Program-made: the position numbers and the translations under genes
The notes under the pieces: model-generated
The model's input: the letters and a program-made list of their open reading frames with translations, nothing else
What the model was told of the DNA's origin: nothing
The model's database searches: none
Assembly: GCA_033557465.1 (NCBI GenBank)
Contig: CM066035.1
Location: forward strand, 923,886,522-923,950,521
Direction: 5' to 3'
DNA: 64,000 nt
DNA from: Ichthyophis bannanicus
Taxonomy: Eukaryota > Chordata > Amphibia > Gymnophiona > Ichthyophiidae
Shown here: positions 55,501 to 64,000 of the stretch, one piece after another
Layout: every line of letters starts with the position of its first letter
Numbering within the stretch: position 1 is the stretch's first letter

Positions 55501-56158
55501 TGGGCCCTCATTTGTATCTCAGATTACCCAGCAGTTAGCAAGTGCCTTACAGATACAATGGAAGTTACATACTGCATATAGACCCCAGAGTTCAGGGAAG
55601 GTTGAGCGAATGAATCGAACTTTAAAATCCCAGATATCCAAGCTATGTCAGGAGACCCACCTGAAGTGGCCCCAGGTTCTCCCAATAACCTTACTCAGAA
55701 TACGCTCAGCTCCTGTGAAGTCATCAGGATTTTCCCCTTTTGAAGTTATGTATGGCAAACCTCCACCGATAGTGCAGGGTGTTAAAGGTAGTTTGCCGCA
55801 GATTGGTTCAGAAATAACCAGACAAGAACTTCTAGCTCTTAGTTCTGTTCTGCAGACTCTCCATATGTGGATACAGGACCAGTTGCCTATCAATTTGACG
55901 GAACCCCTGCATCCTTACAAGCCTGGTACCTCGGTGTGGATCAAAGTTTGGAAGAAGACACCGCTGGAACCGCATTGGAAGGGGCCATACACCGTCATCC
56001 TGTCTACCCCAACTGCAGTAAAGGTAGCAGAAATCGATTCCTGGATTCATCATAGCAGAGTCAAGCCGGCAGCAGTCCCAGATCAGGACCAATGGACAGC
56101 AGAGCCACATCCTGACGTCCCTTTGCATCTTACCCTACGGAGGCAGCCAGCAACCTAG
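52520..56158 (+). pseudogene. pol: ERV-D pro-pol with two in-frame stops
   Basis: It follows the gag UAG in the same frame; the first Met is at 52562. It contains protease FMVDTGAEHSVV, RT LLQYVDDLLVAATS, RNase H YFVDGSSLIING, and integrase QVDFTEMPKAG, IGSDNGPSFVSQ and SSGKVERMNRTL. Stops: TGA at 54509-54511 just after the RNase H start, and TGA at 54971-54973 between RNase H and integrase. ERV-C has CGA at both sites, so both look like CpG-to-TpG decay. Open blocks are 52562-54511, 54599-54973 and 54989-56158. Otherwise the sequence is close to ERV-C. Confidence 0.95.
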
Positions 56159-56462
56159 AACTCCTCTGGGACACTCCTGAACTACAGTGTCCTACGGTAG
56201 CCAAGTCTTTCGAAGAGGATTGCTGTTTCTAAATAGATAAAAAGATATTTGTTTTCTTCATCGAATAACTGTGCTTCCATAAACTTTCGTCAGGCCAACT
56301 ACAATTGGTAAGTTGGCATCACAGCGGGACATTTGAGGATCTTCAATCAACATTGTCACCCGTTGAATTGCTTCATTAGCAAACGGGTCAGCATTGTGCC
56401 AAGAAGAAGAGGACGTCGAGGTCAAGATTTTCCAGCGGAGATCCAGAAGAACTACAATCAAC
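56159..56462 (+). other. ERV-D pol-env spacer with conserved hairpin
   Basis: The spacer carries the hairpin ACCCGT (56358-56363)/ACGGGT (56383-56388) enclosing TTGCT/AGCAA. An AGCCAAGTCTTTCGAAGAGG island is shared with ERV-C near 56197. Confidence 0.7.
56358..56388 (+). promoter_or_regulatory. Conserved two-part hairpin between pol and env (ERV-D copy)
   Basis: The outer stem is 6 bp, the inner stem 5 bp and the loop TCATT, with a 4-base bulge TGAA where ERV-C has TAAA. Stem bases are unchanged and only the bulge and flanks vary. Confidence 0.65.
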
Positions 56463-58534
56463 ATGCATCTTTGTTTCTATTTTGCTTTGGTTGCTTGCCT
56501 GGGGAGCCTTGAACTGACTCTTGCTTTACCCCCATGTACTGCCTGCATTACTTCCACTCGGACTGGAATGAAAGTAACTCAGACTTTGCTTTATCATTCT
56601 TACTATACCTGTACTGGTACGGTAAGCCGGTGTATTTATAACACCACTGAACTGAATGTTTGTACTAAGGGAAATACTAAAGTTTGTTTTAACCCACATC
56701 AGAACCCATCCTATTATACTCTAGAAATACGATGGAATGATGCGGATGGAGCTTTACTTAATGCTACCTCCCCACTTACCGATCCTACAAAGTATGCTGT
56801 CTTGTATTTTGATGCCTGTGATGCCATTAATAGAGATAGTCGTTCTAAATGTGCCAATTGGGAGAAAGCTTATGCTCATGATGATAAATATATGTGTCCA
56901 GAAGGAACCACTGGATGGGGGGCATGTACAGGTAAACGAGTTTTAGCCAATGAATATAGTACAGCCCCAATTGAGGATTACTATTGCCCTAAGTGGGAAT
57001 GTGTTTTCTATGCCACATGGAAAACTGGTATGGTAGAAAATACCAGAGACAATCGAATGGCTGCTTTAACTAAACCTTGTGTAAAGAATTTAGAAAATTG
57101 TAAGAAAGGTGCCTGTAATCCATTAGAATTGTTCATAGCCAATCCTAGCGCATGGAAACAAGGGTATAAGTTTGGCCTACGTATTGCAGGTTCTGGATCA
57201 GATCCAGGGACCATTGTATATATAAGATTAAATACCCAAGCCCATCGATCATCTAGGTACCATATACATAACACTTTTTATGAGACTATGCATGTAAATA
57301 AGTTTGATATCCCTCACCCTTCCCAGAATTTGTTTCTAGAGTTAGCTGGAGCAGTGGTCTCCAGTCTCCACATTTCAGATTGTTACTTTTGTGGTGGAAC
57401 TAGAATGGGTGACCAATGGCCCTGGGAAGCCCAAGAGTTGAATTACTCAATAACTTATAATCACACTGAATTGCATAAGACCACTAGTGAATGGGTCTTA
57501 GCACACTCCATAGTTGGACGTCTGTGCTATGCTCGAACTGGACCTCAGTTCACCTTGCAGGTGGGACAGCTGGTCTGTCTCAGCCAAATGTTTTATAACG
57601 ACACTACACGGCAGACGTCCTGGTGGTCAGGAGTTAATGAATCTGAACCCACTAATCCAATAGCGAAATTCCCTGAGCTTGCTGATTTATGGACAAATCT
57701 TGCCCAGCCCCATGCCTGGCAAGCCCTGCCTGGCTTGTATTGGATCTGTGGAACCCGAGCATATGCTCGACTTCCTATTCATTGGGGAGGAGCGTGTGTC
57801 TTAGGAACCATTCGACCTTCTTGTTACCCACAGAACATGGAGAACAATTAGGATACCCAGTATACACTAAGAGACAGAAAAGAGCAGCTCTCCAGATAGG
57901 CAAGTGGCAGAAATGGGATGGGGATGATTGGCCACCTGAGAGGATTATTGCCTATTATGGACCTGCCACTTGGGAGGAAGATGGCACTTGGGGGTATCGG
58001 ACCCCCGTGTATATGATAAACCGTATTATACGTCTACAAGCAGTAGTTGAATTAATTACTAATGAGACTAGCCAAGCACTTACACTTCTAGCTAGACAAA
58101 GCACACAAATGCGTACTGCAATATATCAGAATCGCTTGGCCTTAGATTACCTGTTAGCAGCTGAAGGAGGCGTATGTGGAAAGTTGAATTTAACCAATTG
58201 TTGTTTGAAGATAGATGACAAAGGTCAAGTAGTTGAAGAAATTGCTGAAAATATGCGAAAACAAGCTTATGTGCCAGTACAGACCTGGCATGGTCTTAGA
58301 ATACCTAACTGGTTCGAATCTATCTTCTCTGGCCTGGGGGGACTTACTACCTTTGTTATGATAATATTAGTATTTGTAGCTTTGTTTCTGTTGTTACCAT
58401 ATATAATCCCATGCTGTATGCGCTCTATTAACAGTGTGATCGAAAATACCGTAGAATGTAAAACTGCTACTAAGATTTTAGCCTTGTGGTACCCTACTCC
58501 CGGCACCATTGGTAAAAACCCTACTCCTGTGTAG
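56463..58534 (+). pseudogene. env: ERV-D env with a 7-base deletion
   Basis: The start is ATG 56463 with a signal peptide, then ALPPCTAC as in ERV-C. SU is open to about 57825. There 7 bases are missing relative to ERV-C (after CGACCTTCTT), shifting the frame to a stop at 57849-57851. The remaining SU, the basic site RQKR, and TM ([25 protein letters not shown]) continue in the second frame to TAG at 58532-58534. The lesion lies just upstream of the SU/TM cleavage site, so only a truncated SU could be made. Confidence 0.94.
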
Positions 58535-58547
58535 TTAAGTGATTTAT

Positions 58548-58578
58548 ATCTCACACCTTATTAGCATTCGGGTGAGAT
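58548..58578 (+). promoter_or_regulatory. ERV-D hairpin beside the polypurine tract
   Basis: ATCTCAC (58548-58554) pairs perfectly with GTGAGAT (58572-58578). The polypurine tract AAAGGGGGGAA is at 58584-58594. Confidence 0.65.
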
Positions 58579-59096
58579 TAATCAAAGGGGGGAATGTGGT
58601 AGGCGAAGGCCTATGATCCACGCTGATTGAAACAGGCAGGCAGGCCTAAGCAGCTTGACCTGTAAATGAAGCCTGTGGTTAGGCCCAGAGGAATGAACTC
58701 CCCCCCCCAATATTGCCTCCATAGAATTGAAACTTAACTCAGCTTAACTGAATATAGCTAAGCAGAAACGAAACTTAGAAAAGACAGTAAACAATTTTAA
58801 TTAATACTGATAAGATGTGTGAAGCTTCTATGGAATTAATTAACTCTGTTGAGAGAGAGGTTACAGTGCCCTGCTTTCCCACATATTCCAGCTGGTTAGC
58901 GACCTTGGAGGAGAAAAGTATCAAAGTTGGAAGAACTGACCATTGTAATTGGGACTGTAAGGGGGGGAAGCAGGTGCTGAGCCCAGTCAAAGGTCTTCAT
59001 TGGATGACTACGCAACGGTACCGGGACCAATAGAAGGTGTAAGAAGGGTTACCGGGACCAATGAAAAGTTTGTCTATGTCTAGAATGGGAAAGAAC

Positions 59097-60630
59097 CTAA
59101 TACCTGAGGATTGGAGGATCACCAATGTAACACCAATTTTTAAAAAGGGTTCGAGGGGTGATCCGGGAAACTACAGACCGGTGAGCCTGACATCAGTACC
59201 GGGAAAAATGGTAGAAACCATCATAAAGAATAAAATTACTCAGCATGTAGATAGTCACGACCTAATGGGAGACAGCCAACACGGCTTTAGACAAGGAAGA
59301 TCTTGTCTTACTAATCTGTTATGTTTTTTTGAAGGAGTGAATAAACAGGTGGACAAAGGTGAGTCGGTTGATATTGTGTATCTGGACTTTCAGAAAGCCT
59401 TTGACAAGGTCCCTCATGAGAGACTTTTGGCAAAACTAAAGAGTCATGGGATAGGAGGCAGTGTACTATTGTGGATCAGGAACTGGTTAAAAGATAGAAA
59501 GCAGAGGGTAGGGCTAAATGGCCAATTTTCCCAATGGAGAAAGGTGAACAGTGGTGTACCCCAGGGATCTGTGCTGGGTCCGCTGCTTTTTGACATATTC
59601 ATAAATGACCTGGAAAGTGGAATAACGAGTGAGGTTATCAAATTTGCAGATGACACAAAACTATTTAAAGTTGTTAAAACCCAGGTGGATTGTGGAAAAT
59701 TGCAAGAGGATCTTGATAAATTGGAAGACTGGGCATCAAAATGGCAGATGAAATTTAATGTGGAGAAGTGCAAGGTTATGCACCTAGGGAAGAACAACCC
59801 AAACTATGGTTACACGATGCAAGGTTCCACATTAGGAACCACCACCCAGGAAAAAGATTTAGGCGTCATTGTGGATACCATGTTAAAACCTTCGGCCCAG
59901 TGTGCAGCAGCGGCCAAGAGAGCAAATAGAATGCTAGGTATGATAAGGAAAGGAATGGAAAATAAAACAAAAGATATTATAATGCCTCTATATCGTTCCA
60001 TGGTGAGACCGCACCTTGAATATTGTGTGCAATTCTGGTCGCCGTATCTTAAAAAGGATATAGCGATTTTAGAAAAGGTTCAGAGAAGAGCCACCAAAAT
60101 GGTAAAGGGGATGGAAGGCTACTCCTATGAAGAAAGGCTAAAAAGGTTGGGGCTCTTTAACCTGGAAAAGAGACGGCTGAGGGGAGATATGATAGAAGTC
60201 TATAAATTAATGAACGGAGTGGAACGGGTAAACGTAGATCGATTGTTTACCTTATCAGAATATAGAAAGACTAGGGGACATGCAATGAAGCTACAGGGTA
60301 AACTATTTAAGACTAATAAAAGAAAATATTTTTTCACTCAACATGTAATCAAACTCTGGAATTTGTTACTGGAGGATGTAGTAAAGGCTGTTAGTGTAGC
60401 TGGTTTAAAAAAGGTTTGGACAAGTTCCTGGAGGAAAGGTCCATAAACCATTATTAAGAAGGGACCCAGGATATCAATGCTTGAACCAATACAAGCATTG
60501 TGGAACCTGTGTCCCTTGGGGAAACTGCTAGGTACGTATGACCTAGATTGGCCACTGTTGGAAACAGAATACTGGGCTTGATGGACCTTGGTCTGACCCA
60601 GTATGGCATATCTTATGTTCTTATGTTCTT
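59097..60630 (+). mobile_element. 5'-truncated CR1 LINE in ERV-D 3' LTR
   Basis: It interrupts AAAGAAC|GGTATAAAAG of the LTR. The 3' UTR holds CTTGATGGACCTTGGTCTGA, CCCAGTATGGC and the short terminal repeat TTATGTTCTTATGTTCTT. A duplication of AAC at most is visible, as is usual for CR1. Confidence 0.93.
59100..60446 (+). pseudogene. CR1 reverse transcriptase (ORF2 C-terminal part), open frame
   Basis: About 449 codons without a stop: [70 protein letters not shown] and FADDTKLFK (catalytic FADD near 59645), then the thumb and C-terminal region to TAA/TGA near 60446. The endonuclease and the start of RT are missing. The frame happens to run on from LTR sequence upstream (from 59061). The intact frame implies a fairly recent insertion. 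Confidence 0.9.
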
Positions 60631-60780
60631 AACGGTATAAAAGTTGTTGTTTTGCTAGAAACCATTGCTCAGCCATTTTGAATGTGACTCTGCTTGAGTC
60701 TTGTGCACAAATAAATGATTTGGACCTTCTGAACAGACTCCTGGTATTATTGGATTGTTTGCGCTCTGCTGCTACAACAG

Positions 60781-61090
60781 GATATGGGATCTTACATGTC
60801 AAACACTGAAACGTCTGATTATTGAACTAGGCTTATATACTGCGTTTTCTACTAGTCAAAGCAGTGTACATTCAGGTACTGTATATATATTTTTCCCTTG
60901 TCCCCAAAGGGCACACAATCTATGTTTTTGTACCTGAGACAACTGAGGGTTAAGTGGTTGCACAAGGCCACAAGGAGCACCTGTGGGGCTAGAAACCCCA
61001 GTCCTTCCGACCCAAGATTGCTGTTCTCTAGTGGGATTTAAGACCCTGGCCTGAGGTAACTTGCCCCAACTACTAGGCTACTCCTCCCTA
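60781..61090 (+). repeat. L2/MIR-like SINE or LINE tail fragment
   Basis: Words GAGGGTTAAGTGGTTGCACA and CCACAAGGAGCACCTG resemble the L2/MIR 3' core. Related text occurs at 23762-23792 and 62700-62735. The boundaries are fuzzy. Confidence 0.5.
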
Positions 61091-62100
61091 AACCATGCCT
61101 GTAAACCAGATCAAGTCGTCCAACATGTTTTGGCCAAAGTCTTTCTGAAGGGATTTCTTGTAGAGTGTTGATATAAGGAGACAACCATATACCACAACCT
61201 AAAAGGAAAACCAAAAGACAAAAAAGGAAACAAGGAAGAAAAAAGTATTCTTGAGAAGGGCTATTGTCAAAACTTACCTCATAAGGAAAATTGCTAGCCT
61301 ACCTGGTCACAGTTTAGTTAAACCATATATACTACACAGAAGGGTCCCACTAACATCCAAAGTAAAAATAACATATGAAGTATTAAAAATGACAACTGAA
61401 CATAAAACATAAGAAAAAAAAGATGTAAACAAACCTAAAAGCTATGTAAAGATATATCTCCATAGCATAATAGAAATTACATTGACGTATTCGCTAAAAA
61501 TCAAAAATCACTTAAAAAAACAACAATCACATAAAACATCAGAGAAAGAAGGGGGAGAAAAGAGGAAGGGGAAAGGGAAAGAGCTATATTATAGCACTTA
61601 CCACATTCTTAATCCCTGATTTACTAAACTTCAAAGTGAGCTAAATAGCCCCATAAACAACTAACTAAAACCACTTAAATGAGGGAGATGTTTCTTTTAA
61701 AAACTAAATATCGGCACAAAGGCAATGCAGCTGTCCAGCAGTGGAGTGCCAAATGATTAGCTCAGGCTATCTAGTGAGCTAAAACTAACTAAAAAGAGGA
61801 TAAAATGAACCCTAAAAGCACTGACTAACGTAAGAAGTGCTGAAAAGGTGAAATTAAAAGAAAGGACTGTCACTTTAAAAACGGGGTAAAAAGAAAGTGA
61901 GATAAAGCTAAAATCAGAGACCTGCACAAACCCACCTAAAAGCATTAAATGTTACTTTTCATCCCATTCAGAAAGGCTAGGGAAATGTTCCCAGGCACGA
62001 AAAGACAGTGAACCTAGCAGGTTTAAAAAAGCCAATATTTCTGCCCTTCTGGGTGACTGACAGGTCACCTGAGGCCAAAATGAAAAAATTTAAAAAAGCT
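61091..62100. other. AT-rich intergenic stretch
   Basis: Nothing recognisable. It is A-rich with short purine runs near 61540-61580. Confidence 0.5.
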
Positions 62101-62340
62101 AAAACATGCTAAAAGCAATAGTTAAAACCCCTGTCGGTGCTGCGGTGGGCCTTGAAGCAGCGGTTCGCACGTGCACACTCGGGAAGTTTGTGTCAGAGGG
62201 GGCAGGAGCGGCAGGCCATGCGTGTATACACGCATGCACGCCTCAAAGCCTGCTGCGATGAAGTATTTTGAAAGCTTGCAATCCTGCCCCCAGGGTTCTG
62301 CCACCCTAGGTGGTTGCCTACTCTGGTGGATAGGCCTGCC
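62101..62340. repeat. Dispersed repeat fragment
   Basis: TCTGCCACCCTAGGTGG at about 62298 matches 9711-9727. AAGTTTGTGTCAGAGGGGGC near 62187 resembles the arm at 62931. The family is unknown. Confidence 0.45.
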
Positions 62341-62445
62341 TGCACGCACACACACAGACAGGCACCCCATCCTCACAACACAGACAGGCACCCCATCCTC
62401 ACAACACAGACACACAAACACCCTCACACACCACACAGACACTAC
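62341..62445. repeat. CA-rich minisatellite
   Basis: Two near-exact copies of a 27-base unit (ACAGACAGGCACCCCATCCT plus CACAACAC) followed by degenerate CACAGACAC text. Confidence 0.8.
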
Positions 62446-62891
62446 CTGAAGACAGCACCAGTTATAAAGATTCCTCATGCAGCCCTTGCTACACGCATTA
62501 TCGTTTCTGTTCAAACTCTTTTTCCGTTTCTCCATGGTGGATGGGGAAATGTGCTGTTTTGTTGCATTCTACGTATGCTCTTTTCAACCTGTTTGAAAAC
62601 TGTCATAGGGTAAGGAAAGAGAATTGGATTTAGGTGATGTCTTTCTCAGAAATTCAAAGTGTGTTACATTCAGGTACATAGATATTTTCTAAGGCAATGG
62701 GGGGTCTAGTGACTTACACAGGATCACAAGGAGCAGTCGTAAGATTCAAACTTGGTTTGCCTGGCCCAGGGCTGGTGCAAGGATGGGAGGTGCCCTCTCC
62801 GGGTTCTGCAGTGACGGCAACGGCTACAAACTGCAACGCAGCACTTACCTTAGAGATCCAGTGCTGCGTTGTGGTTGGTTTTTGTTCTTTT

Positions 62892-62969
62892 ATTACTTGC
62901 CACTTTTGCTTCCCTCAGACCAAGACTTCCGGAAGTCTGTGCCAGAGGGGGGTGAAAGCGGCAAGTAAT
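62892..62969. repeat. 78-bp imperfect hairpin
   Basis: Two 39-base arms meet at ACTTCC|GGAAGT (62930/62931) with no spacer, about 30 of 39 positions complementary. The outer ends ATTACTTGCC and GGCAAGTAAT pair perfectly. Confidence 0.75.
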
Positions 62970-64000
62970 TAAAAATAAAAAGAAGAAACCATGGCACAGC
63001 AGTGGACCCTCAGGTAAGCACTGTGTCATGATTTGTAGTCATTGCTGCTACTGCAGGCCCCAGACAGGGGTGGCAGTGGCAGCAATTAGTGCCCCTGGTG
63101 GGCCGGCGCTCTAGGCAGCTGCGCAGTTTGTCTCATGGTAGCACCGGCCCTGATTAAGCTACTCCTGACTGAGTCTTAAAAATATCTTGCCATGTTTTAG
63201 AGACTGACGTAGGGATTTTAAAGATTAAAGGAGAGTTTTAAAGCCCAGTTCACGCCCAGGTACAAAGAAACACTCTTGGTTAAATGCTATTTTTAAAACA
63301 GATTTTCCACGTAGCTAATGGAAAAACCTGTGCAGGCCGAAGCCCAGTCGCCGTGAGCATTGAAGGAGAAGCACTTTTCCAGGGCTCTTTAGAAAAGGTT
63401 TAGTCGGCTTCTTTATTGGCTTTTTTGCTCAGGTGCCACCCTCTACAGATCCGGGCCAGCCATTGAGGTGTGACCACACACAGCTCCAAGAGTGAGGGAG
63501 TGGTTCTGCAGGGCATCACTCTGCAAAAGCTCTGTGCTTACTCTGTTAGTTAATAAATAGAAACAAAGGGATTAAGTTAAATCCATTTTATGACTAGCTT
63601 TGGCCAATTCTAACTCCCTTCCTGACCTCTTATGGTGTGAGCTGTCATCATGTGATGCAGCAACGGGCCACTCCTGGTTCCCCAGTACCACTACGCAGGT
63701 CCAGAAGGAGCCTTCTGCCCCAAGCCCCTGACCCTGCCTCAGTTGAAGGAGAAAGTGATTACTGACAGCTATCAAAGACATGGAAGCAATCACTATCCTT
63801 CACAATTATCATACGTAGGCATAGGATAGGCAATAAATTCAGTAGACAGCCAGATGATTGCTCTAGTGTGGTCCCTTCATCACCTCGCTGCTTTGTGTTT
63901 CTCTTTGGATTTGCAAGTGTGAGAGCTTGTTTGGATGGACTTCCCTGGTTCTCGGGCCACCACTACCGCCACTAGTCTACAGAGGGAGATGCTGGTGCTG
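62970..64000. other. Non-coding end of window
   Basis: 63050-63155 carries a CTAGGCAGCTGCGCAGTTTG and GTAGCACCGGCCCTG repeat fragment. The rest shows no gene. An L2/MIR-like word occurs earlier, near 62700. Confidence 0.4.

Larger units (their letters stand above)
43624..60776 (+). mobile_element. ERV-D: gammaretrovirus-like provirus with nested insertions
   Basis: Plus-strand provirus with target duplication ACAG at 43620-43623 and 60777-60780. The 5' LTR is 43624-49919, interrupted by ERV-E (43841-49485 with the second AATA). The 3' LTR is 58595-60776, interrupted by a CR1 LINE (59097-60630). Without the insertions each LTR is about 650 bp, and they differ at several places (for example GGCAGG repeat number, C-run length, and CTATA against CTACA at the end). 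The interior resembles ERV-C throughout. Gag is open, pol has two stops and env has one frameshift. Confidence 0.95.
58595..60776 (+). repeat. ERV-D 3' LTR, split by a CR1 LINE
   Basis: LTR pieces are 58595-59096 and 60631-60776. The break falls between the CCAAT-type region and the TATA box (60634-60641 region). It ends GCTGCTACA, followed by the target copy ACAG. Confidence 0.94.

Noticed and set aside
59061..59096. LTR-derived start codon as the true start of the CR1 protein
   Set aside because: The first 12 codons are ERV-D LTR sequence, as shown by the uninterrupted 5' LTR. The frame is joined by chance.
62341..62445. CRISPR-like array
   Set aside because: The repeated CACAGACAGG text is a CA-rich minisatellite without unique spacers, in a vertebrate genome.
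63300..63560. Minus-strand LTR fragment near the window end
   Set aside because: A TTTATTGGC stretch looks LTR-like, but there are no borders or partner, so it is not called.

Overview
This window looks like vertebrate intergenic DNA, most likely from an amphibian and possibly a caecilian. The inference rests on the repeat mix: a DIRS-type tyrosine-recombinase retroelement, CR1 and L2-like LINEs, L2/MIR-like SINE pieces, a Tigger-like MITE and several related endogenous retroviruses (ERVs). I found no intact host gene. The only host-gene trace is a weak fragment resembling a ribosomal protein L13a pseudogene. About 49 kb of the 64 kb is ERV.

Layout. 1-10105 holds older repeats: an L2-like LINE fragment (800-2369), a DIRS-like element (about 2880-7997) broken by a CR1 tail and cut off by a second L2 fragment (7998-9143), and an imperfect inverted repeat (9374-9708). 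ERV-A (10106-18183, minus strand) has nearly identical LTRs around a badly deleted interior. ERV-B (19317-29719, minus) is older, and its gag, pol and env are all broken. Its 3' LTR carries a Tigger-like MITE and its integrase carries a SINE. ERV-C (30543-43567, plus) has LTRs that look identical by eye, open pol and env frames, and a gag split by a 2.9 kb LINE. ERV-D (43624-60776, plus) has an open gag, two stops in pol and a 7-nt deletion in env. Its 5' LTR is split by a different retroelement, ERV-E (43841-49481), and its 3' LTR by a CR1 LINE. 60781-64000 holds SINE-like pieces, short tandem repeats and a hairpin.

ERV-A to D are one lineage. They share the same LTR style (TG...CA), a 4-bp target duplication (TTAT, CTAT, GATA, ACAG), a primer site matching tRNA-Gly (degenerate in A), a gag-UAG-pol layout in one frame (B, C and D), a DD35E integrase, and an env whose TM subunit has a C-X7-CC motif (B, C and D). 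ERV-E has the same kind of primer site and a related env tail but an unrelated 402-bp LTR and almost no coding content, so it looks like a non-autonomous partner. Conserved hairpins occur in the leader, between pol and env, and next to the polypurine tract; these are the best candidates for undescribed functional structure.

LTR divergence by eye suggests B is oldest, then D, then A and E, with C the youngest. Nesting fixes the order D before E, and D before the CR1.
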